DNA of 32,364 nucleotides from positions 1-32,364 of the forward strand of contig CACPJA010000013.1 in the NCBI GenBank assembly GCA_902634075.1, in the 5' to 3' direction. The DNA comes from an uncultured Gammaproteobacteria bacterium (lineage in GTDB: Bacteria; Pseudomonadota; Gammaproteobacteria; Steroidobacterales; UBA11654). The stretch's first letter is position 1. Each line of letters opens with the position of its first letter. Below are positions 27,683-32,364 of this stretch, piece after piece. Under the pieces are notes generated by a model. That model made no database searches and was not told where the DNA came from. It saw only the letters and a list, made by a program, of their open reading frames with translations. The position numbers were made by a program, and so were the translations under genes.

Positions 27683-28240
27683 TCAAATGGTCATTAATTC
27701 TTTTTGCTTTTCCCCACCAATAGACTCTATATTTCCTATCATTTGGTCTGTAATTTGTTGGATATCATTCTGGCCTTTGTGAAAATCATCTTCTGAGATC
27801 ATCTTTTCATTTAAGAAATCTTTTAAGTCCTGAATAGAGTCACGTCTAATGTTCCGAACAGATACCTTAGCTTGTTCTTCCTCTGTCTTAACTTGCTTGG
27901 TCAACTCTACTCTTCTTTCCTCAGTTAAAGGGGGTAAAGGTATGCGAATGATATTTCCTGAAGTAACTGGGTTTAGACCAATATTTGCCTTTGCTATTGC
28001 TTGTTCAATTTCAGGAATAAATTTCTCTTCCCAAGGAGAGATTGAAAGAGTTTGAGAATCCTCTACCGAAATATTTGATAACTGCTTTAAAGGGGTCTCG
28101 TTTCCATAATAATCTAGTGTAATGCTATCCAGAATATCAGGTGTCGCCCTACCGGTTCTAATTTTCGAAAGGTTTGATTTGAATGCATTTATAGATTTCT
28201 GCATCCTTTCCTTTGCTTCTTGATTAATTTCTTCGAGCAT
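27683..28240 (-). CDS. frr: Ribosome recycling factor
   Basis: Splits post-termination ribosomes together with EF-G. 185 residues, the normal length. MQKSINAFKSNLSKIRTGRATPDILD, YYGNETPLKQLSNISVED, NPVTSGNIIRIPLPPLTEERR and VRNIRRDSIQDLK are classic RRF segments. It follows pyrH by 8 nt and precedes uppS, the conserved order. Confidence 0.98.
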   Translation of the reverse strand: MLEEINQEAKERMQKSINAFKSNLSKIRTGRATPDILDSITLDYYGNETPLKQLSNISVEDSQTLSISPWEEKFIPEIEQAIAKANIGLNPVTSGNIIRIPLPPLTEERRVELTKQVKTEEEQAKVSVRNIRRDSIQDLKDFLNEKMISEDDFHKGQNDIQQITDQMIGNIESIGGEKQKELMTI

Positions 28241-28248
28241 CCCAAAGA

Positions 28249-28962
28249 TTATTCTATCAGCGTTCCTACATTCTTACCTTGGACAATTTGTAATAAAGCA
28301 TTTTTTGATGAAATATCATACACTTGCACAGGTAAGTTATTTTCTTTACACATAACGATCGAGGTAGTATCCATGACTTTTAAGCCTTTTGATATAAAAT
28401 CATCATATGAAATCTTCTCAAAGTGCTCAGCTTTTTGATTAACCATAGGATCCTCAGAGAATACACCATTAACCCTTGTGGCTTTTACTAACAAGTCGGC
28501 CTCTATTTCTACAGCTCTTAAGGAAGCAGCAGAATCAGTTGTAAAATATGGATTACCAGTACCGGCAGCAAATATAGTCACTCTTCCCTTTTCGAGATGC
28601 CTTATAGCTCTTCTCCTAATGTAGTCTTCACATACTTCATTTACTTTTAAAGCTGACATAACTCTAGCAACAATATCTTCACGTTCTAAAGCATCTTGAA
28701 TGGCTAAAGCATTTATTATCGTCCCTAGCATGCCCATATGATCTCCAGTAACTCTATCTATTCCTGACTCTGCTAAGCCTTCCCCTCTAAAAATATTTCC
28801 AGCTCCGATTACAATCCCAACTTCCACTCCTTTATCGGTTACTGATTTGATTTCTTTTGCAAGATAAATAAGTACCTTTGGATCTACTCCAAATTGCTGG
28901 TCACCAAGTAGTGCTTCTCCACTCAGTTTTAATAAAATCCGTTTTATCTCTTTGCTATTCAA
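28249..28962 (-). CDS. pyrH: Uridylate kinase
   Basis: Phosphorylates UMP to UDP; a hexameric amino-acid-kinase fold enzyme. 237 residues. [58 protein letters not shown], and [26 protein letters not shown] are diagnostic. The only sensible start is TTG 28962, since the frame is closed just upstream and no ATG or GTG precedes KRILLKLSG. No clear ribosome-binding site is seen, so translation may depend on coupling with tsf, whose stop is 9 nt upstream. Confidence 0.97.
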   Translation of the reverse strand: MNSKEIKRILLKLSGEALLGDQQFGVDPKVLIYLAKEIKSVTDKGVEVGIVIGAGNIFRGEGLAESGIDRVTGDHMGMLGTIINALAIQDALEREDIVARVMSALKVNEVCEDYIRRRAIRHLEKGRVTIFAAGTGNPYFTTDSAASLRAVEIEADLLVKATRVNGVFSEDPMVNQKAEHFEKISYDDFISKGLKVMDTTSIVMCKENNLPVQVYDISSKNALLQIVQGKNVGTLIE

Positions 28963-28971
28963 ATTAATAAA

Positions 28972-29850
28972 TTACTTAAGAGCATCGACCTGAGCTTTTA
29001 CTTCATCTGCAAAATTTACTTGATCTAACTCTATTCCTTCACCAACTTCATACCTAATAAATGATTTGACACTGGCATCTTGATCCTTGAGGAACTTTTC
29101 AACGGTAATATCAGGATCTTTGACATACTCCTGTCCCATGAGAGTTAACTGGTCAAATTGTTTTTTTATTTTCCCATCAACAATTTTATCAATTATTTCT
29201 TCTGGTTTTCCCTCTTGCTCTAACTGAACTCTAAGGATTCTAGACTCCTCCTTAATAACTTCTTCCGGAATATCACTATTGCTAATATATTCTGGCCTAG
29301 ATGCTGCAACATGCATTGCTACATCTTTAGCTAATTCTGCTGAATCATGATGATCTAGTAAAACCAACGATGCTATTTTAGAGCCATGTATATATCTTCC
29401 TAAGATTCCATCAAGATGGATTCTTTTAAATCTTCTGATAGTAATATTTTCTCCGAGTTTGGATATTGCAAATTTCCTGTATTCCTCTACGGTATCAAAA
29501 TCATCTGTCTTTTGTTTATCAAGCTGTTCCATATCATCTAGATCATTTTGGAGAATAATGGAGGCTACCCTGTCCACAAATTCAGTAAATAAATCGTCTT
29601 TAGCTGCAAAATCTGTTTCACAATTAACTTCAAGGATTACTGCATGATCTTCATTTGATTGGATAACAACTAAGCCCTGTGCAGTCGTCCTTCCTGATTT
29701 GCTATCTGCCTTACTTTGTCCTTTTTCCTTAAGAATTGTTTTCGCCTTTTCAAAGTCACCATTAGATTCAATAAGTGCTTTCTTGCAGTCCATCATCCCA
29801 GCATTAGTGATCTCTCTTAACTTTTTTACGTCAATGGCTTTTATAGTCAT
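28972..29850 (-). CDS. tsf: Elongation factor Ts
   Basis: Nucleotide exchange factor for EF-Tu. 292 residues. The N-terminal VKKLREITNAGMMDCKKALIESNGDFEKA is the UBA-like and EF-Tu-binding signature; TTAQGLVVI and LEVNCETDFAAKDDLF mark the core, and AMHVAASRPEYIS lies in the second half. It starts 3 nt after the rpsB stop, forming the usual rpsB-tsf operon. Confidence 0.98.
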   Translation of the reverse strand: MTIKAIDVKKLREITNAGMMDCKKALIESNGDFEKAKTILKEKGQSKADSKSGRTTAQGLVVIQSNEDHAVILEVNCETDFAAKDDLFTEFVDRVASIILQNDLDDMEQLDKQKTDDFDTVEEYRKFAISKLGENITIRRFKRIHLDGILGRYIHGSKIASLVLLDHHDSAELAKDVAMHVAASRPEYISNSDIPEEVIKEESRILRVQLEQEGKPEEIIDKIVDGKIKKQFDQLTLMGQEYVKDPDITVEKFLKDQDASVKSFIRYEVGEGIELDQVNFADEVKAQVDALK

Positions 29851-29853
29851 AAG

Positions 29854-30750
29854 TCAGTCTTTTTTTACTTTTTTTGTGGTTTTCTTAGTCTTCTTTTTAG
29901 CTTTTGCTTCAGGTTCCTCAGCTTTTGCTTCAGGTTCCTCAGCTTTTGCTACTTTTTTTGTGTTCTGATTTATTACAATCTTCTTCTTACGCTTAATCTT
30001 TTTGGGAGAAATTTTACCCTCACTATCAACCTCTACGAAATCATCATCAATTTCCTCCAATATAGGAATTGTCTTTTTGCCTTCTAGGTAAGAATCAATA
30101 ATTATTGAAGTTATAAATTTAGCGGTTGACCTTGAATCATCGTTAGATGCTATAAGATAGTCAATACCATCCGGAGATGAATTTGTATCAACAACTGCAA
30201 CAATAGGGATACCTAAGACGAGCGCTTCTTGGACCGCATTTTTTTCATAATTAACATCAATTATGAATAACGCATCGGGCAGTTTTTTCATTTCCCTTAT
30301 GCCGCCTAAACCTTTTTCTAATTTTTCATGAGCTCTGTTTAAAGTAAGAACTTCTTTCTTAGTTAATCCAGAAGTATTCTCCTCCTTCAAAGCTTCTTCT
30401 AAATCCTCCATCTTTTTAATTGATTTAGAGATTGTCATATTATTGGTGAGAGTACCTCCGAGCCATCTGTTTGAAACATACGGCATAGAACACTCAGTTC
30501 CAGCTCTTTTTATTTCTTCTTTTACCGAAGGCTTTGTTCCAACAAATAAAATTGTCCCAGATTCTGCAGCAAGGCCCTTTATGAAAGAACATGCTTCTTT
30601 TAACTGAGGGATAGTTGTTTCCAAATTGATAATATGGATTCCATTCCTTTCACCATAAATATATGGTTCCATCTTTGGATTCCAATACTTGGTTTTGTGA
30701 CCAAAGTGAGCGCCAGCTTCAAGCATTTGACGCATAGATAATTTTTTCAT
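29854..30750 (-). CDS. rpsB: 30S ribosomal protein S2 with a long basic C-terminal tail
   Basis: Small-subunit ribosomal protein. ATG 30750 gives 298 residues and has AAGGA 6 nt upstream; an in-frame TTG at 30756 is disfavoured. The S2 body is normal: MRQMLEAGAHFGHKTKYWNPKM, ILFVGTKPSVKEEI, NRWLGGTLTNN, GGIREMKKLPDALFIIDV and PIVAVVDTNSSPDGIDYLI. About 55 extra residues follow the body (E. coli S2 has 241): a Lys/Ala/Glu-rich tail with two and a half copies of a seven-residue unit (AKAEEPE) and a Lys-rich end. It is the promoter-proximal gene of the long minus-strand run. Confidence 0.97.
   Translation of the reverse strand: MKKLSMRQMLEAGAHFGHKTKYWNPKMEPYIYGERNGIHIINLETTIPQLKEACSFIKGLAAESGTILFVGTKPSVKEEIKRAGTECSMPYVSNRWLGGTLTNNMTISKSIKKMEDLEEALKEENTSGLTKKEVLTLNRAHEKLEKGLGGIREMKKLPDALFIIDVNYEKNAVQEALVLGIPIVAVVDTNSSPDGIDYLIASNDDSRSTAKFITSIIIDSYLEGKKTIPILEEIDDDFVEVDSEGKISPKKIKRKKKIVINQNTKKVAKAEEPEAKAEEPEAKAKKKTKKTTKKVKKD
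29899..29950 (-). repeat. 21-bp tandem repeat in the rpsB tail, about 2.5 copies
   Basis: The two full units at 29899-29919 and 29920-29940 are identical at every base, and a partial third runs to 29950. The unit length is a multiple of three, so copy changes keep the reading frame and add or remove seven residues (AKAEEPE). Perfect identity suggests recent duplication or slippage. Confidence 0.93.
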
Positions 30751-30756
30751 TTTCAA

Positions 30757-30926
30757 TCCTTGTTTGGGTTAAACTCCCATAAACCCCATGCAAAACTTAG
30801 TAAAAACTTAAGCACCCATTACATGTGTCGATTTATGTTCGATTTATTTATGCAAAATTGCCGACGATTTATAACATAATAATTATCTATCAACAATAAA
30901 AAGCTAAAAAATAAAAGAAACACACA
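30757..30926. promoter_or_regulatory. Divergent rpsB / map control region with rpsB leader
   Basis: On the minus strand TTGTTG (30896-30891), exactly 17 bp, and TATAAA (30873-30868) form a good sigma70-type promoter for rpsB-tsf. The next bases, TCGTCGGC, make an unusually GC-rich discriminator for this AT-rich DNA, a feature of stringently controlled ribosomal promoters. The start near 30861 predicts a leader of about 110 nt. E. coli rpsB is autoregulated by S2 through its leader; the same here is inference. The octamer CGATTTAT (plus strand) occurs at 30829, 30840 and 30865. The map promoter must overlap on the other strand, but I cannot place its boxes with confidence. Confidence 0.6.
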
Positions 30927-31694
30927 ATGCCAATCAACATAAAAAATAAAGATGAGCAGGAAAAAATGAGAGTAGCAGGTCAGCTAGCATCTGAGGTACT
31001 CACAATGATAAGCAATCACATAAGACCAGGAGTATCAACTAAGGAGCTAGATGAGACATGTAATGATTTTATTGTTAATGAACAAAAAACTATACCTGCA
31101 AATGTTGGTTACAGAGGATTTCCAGCAACAATTTGCACATCTGTAAATCATGTTGTTTGTCATGGTATACCCAATGAAAAGAAGCTAAAAAATGGTGACA
31201 TAATTAATATTGATGTAACAGTAATTAAAGACGGTTTCCACGGAGATACCAGCAGAATGTTCATTGTGGGTAAACCCACCAAACAAGGTGAAAGAATTAG
31301 CCAGATTGCTTATGAATCCCTGTGTAAAGGTATTAAGGCAGTTAAACCAGGGAATAAGTTAGGTGATATCGGCTATGCAATTCAATCTCATGCTGAAAAA
31401 AATTATTTTTCTATAGTCAAAGAGTACTGCGGCCATGGTATAGGAGAAATTTATCATGATGAGCCCCAAATACTTCACTATGGAATACCAGATACAGGTA
31501 TAGAATTAAAAGAAGGCATGACCTTTACTATAGAACCTATGATTAATAGTGGGAAAGCCGACGTTCGGGTCCTCTCTGATGAATGGACAGTTGTAACTAA
31601 AGATCATTCATTGTCTGCTCAATGGGAACATACTATTCTTGTTACTCAAAAGGGTTATGAGGTTCTGACTTTAGCTCCAAATGAGATCATTTAA
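30927..31694 (+). CDS. map: Methionine aminopeptidase, type I
   Basis: Removes the initiator Met from new proteins. 255 residues (E. coli 264). Substrate His79 lies in VCHGIPNE. The five metal ligands appear in order: the Asp of INIDVTVIKDG, the Asp of FHGDTSRMF, the His of GHGIGEIYHDEP, the Glu of FTIEPMIN and the Glu of AQWEHTI. It is divergent from rpsB, as in E. coli, but the usual downstream glnD is replaced by convergent dsbB. Confidence 0.98.
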   Translation: MPINIKNKDEQEKMRVAGQLASEVLTMISNHIRPGVSTKELDETCNDFIVNEQKTIPANVGYRGFPATICTSVNHVVCHGIPNEKKLKNGDIINIDVTVIKDGFHGDTSRMFIVGKPTKQGERISQIAYESLCKGIKAVKPGNKLGDIGYAIQSHAEKNYFSIVKEYCGHGIGEIYHDEPQILHYGIPDTGIELKEGMTFTIEPMINSGKADVRVLSDEWTVVTKDHSLSAQWEHTILVTQKGYEVLTLAPNEII

Positions 31695-31707
31695 TCGATA
31701 GACTTAT

Positions 31708-31727
31708 TTGCTTAGTGTATTAAGCAA
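31708..31727. terminator. Stem-loop between convergent map and dsbB
   Basis: A perfect 7-bp inverted repeat, TTGCTTA and TAAGCAA, with a 6-base loop lies in the 52-bp gap between the two stop codons. Neither strand has a clear run of T after the stem, so it is not a textbook Rho-independent terminator. Its position between convergent genes still suggests a role in 3' end formation. Confidence 0.35.
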
Positions 31728-31746
31728 TAAAACCCAATCAAAATAA

Positions 31747-32256
31747 CTAGGACTCAGGTCCGTAATTTATCCAGATAGCATAGGTAATAATAAAAAAAGA
31801 ACAAATAATAACCCAAGCGGGCATACTAAATGAAAGGAAAGACCAATCTACATTTGCGCATTCTCCTGAACCATTAAAAACCATCTCAAAAACTTCATTT
31901 AATGGAAAAGTAGCCATCATAAAATCTAATCCAGGACCACAACCGGGTACCTGATCACTTGGAAGATTTTGAAGCCATACATGTCTTGATGCGACAGCAA
32001 CACCAAAAGAACCAGAAATAACAAAAATTGTTGAGGAAATAAGTTTGGATAGATTTGACTTAGGCTCAAGTATTGAGCAAGCGAGGAAGGTAGCACCCAT
32101 TGCTATAACTGCAATACGTTGGAAAATGCATAGCGGACAGGGCTCAAGATTTAAAAAGAATTGTGCAAAAAGGGCATATCCTATTAAACCGGAACAAAAG
32201 AGGAAGCCTAGAAAATATTTTTGCCTCCTAGATAATTTTTGTAATTGTTTTATCAA
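31747..32256 (-). CDS. dsbB: Disulfide bond formation protein DsbB
   Basis: Inner-membrane quinone reductase that reoxidises DsbA. 169 residues with four membrane spans. The first redox pair is Cys40-x-x-Cys43 in LEPCPLCIFQR, next to the conserved Arg for quinone. The second pair is Cys106 (PGCGPG) and Cys133 (SGECANVDW), followed by the conserved MPAW. The start is TTG 32256; no ATG is available ahead of the first span and the N-terminus LQKLSRRQKYFLGF aligns with E. coli DsbB. It overlaps the end of the upstream gene (TTGA), so coupled translation is likely. Confidence 0.95.
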   Translation of the reverse strand: MIKQLQKLSRRQKYFLGFLFCSGLIGYALFAQFFLNLEPCPLCIFQRIAVIAMGATFLACSILEPKSNLSKLISSTIFVISGSFGVAVASRHVWLQNLPSDQVPGCGPGLDFMMATFPLNEVFEMVFNGSGECANVDWSFLSFSMPAWVIICSFFIITYAIWINYGPES

Positions 32257-32364
32257 TTTGTGACCTGCTCTATTAAATAATTAGGCTGTATATTAAACGG
32301 GTCTATAAATTCTTTCATCTCAAATCTATTCTTGGCGAGGTCAATCATTTTTCTTGCGTCAGGA
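32253..32364 (-). CDS. C-terminal fragment of an unrecognised protein (5' part outside window)
   Basis: The minus strand is open from the window edge to TGA at 32255-32253 and encodes 36 complete codons, beginning PDARKMIDLAKNRFEMKEF and ending LIEQVTN. The stop overlaps the TTG start of dsbB, so the two are probably in one transcript. The fragment is too short and has no motif that lets me name a family. Confidence 0.55.
   Translation of the reverse strand, partial: PDARKMIDLAKNRFEMKEFIDPFNIQPNYLIEQVTN

Overview
The window is an AT-rich stretch of a gammaproteobacterial chromosome with tightly packed housekeeping genes: spacers are mostly 0-25 nt and several starts and stops overlap. The order rpsB-tsf-pyrH-frr-uppS-cdsA-rseP-bamA-skp-lpxD-lpxA-lpxB-rnhB-dnaE-accA-tilS-pyrG-kdsA-eno-ftsB-surE is the classical gammaproteobacterial arrangement. 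The low GC, small spacers and missing syntenic genes suggest a streamlined marine lineage of the SAR86 type. That placement is inference from style and synteny; no rRNA gene is present to confirm it.

Layout. Positions 1-327 hold the N-terminal part of sdhC (minus strand). It is divergent from ygfZ (plus, 421-1209). From 1221 to 30750 almost everything is on the minus strand. In coordinate order these are a holin plus transglycosylase pair that looks like a phage lysis cassette, lysS, prfB with its programmed +1 frameshift, and an MGME1/phage-type PD-(D/E)XK nuclease. A single plus-strand Mth938-domain gene follows (about 5490-5855). Then come a yqaA-type membrane protein, surE, an enoyl-CoA isomerase-like gene, ftsB, eno, kdsA, pyrG, tilS, accA, dnaE, rnhB, lpxB, lpxA, lpxD, skp, bamA, rseP, cdsA, uppS, frr, pyrH, tsf and rpsB. 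A 170-bp divergent control region separates rpsB from map (plus). dsbB (minus) and the 3' end of an unrecognised gene close the window.

How the genes work together. The block supports envelope building: lipid A and KDO (lpxA, lpxB, lpxD, kdsA), outer-membrane protein assembly (bamA, skp, rseP), phospholipid and undecaprenyl-phosphate supply (cdsA, uppS, accA) and division (ftsB). It also carries translation genes (rpsB, tsf, frr, prfB, lysS, tilS, map), DNA replication (dnaE, rnhB) and CTP/UMP metabolism (pyrG, pyrH).

Most notable points. (1) All three MEP isoprenoid genes normally embedded in this synteny are absent: dxr between cdsA and rseP, and ispD-ispF next to ftsB. uppS, which needs their product, is kept. 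fabZ, pcm, nlpD and rpoS are also missing from their usual places. (2) A complete holin-endolysin pair sits alone in a housekeeping run. (3) LpxA carries Met at the acyl-chain ruler position, predicting 10-carbon rather than 14-carbon acyl chains. (4) KdsA has the metal-ligand Cys of the Aquifex-type enzyme. (5) RF2 keeps the canonical autoregulatory frameshift, so its apparent start at 4694 is wrong and the true start is 4734. No CRISPR array, insertion sequence, tRNA or rRNA was seen.
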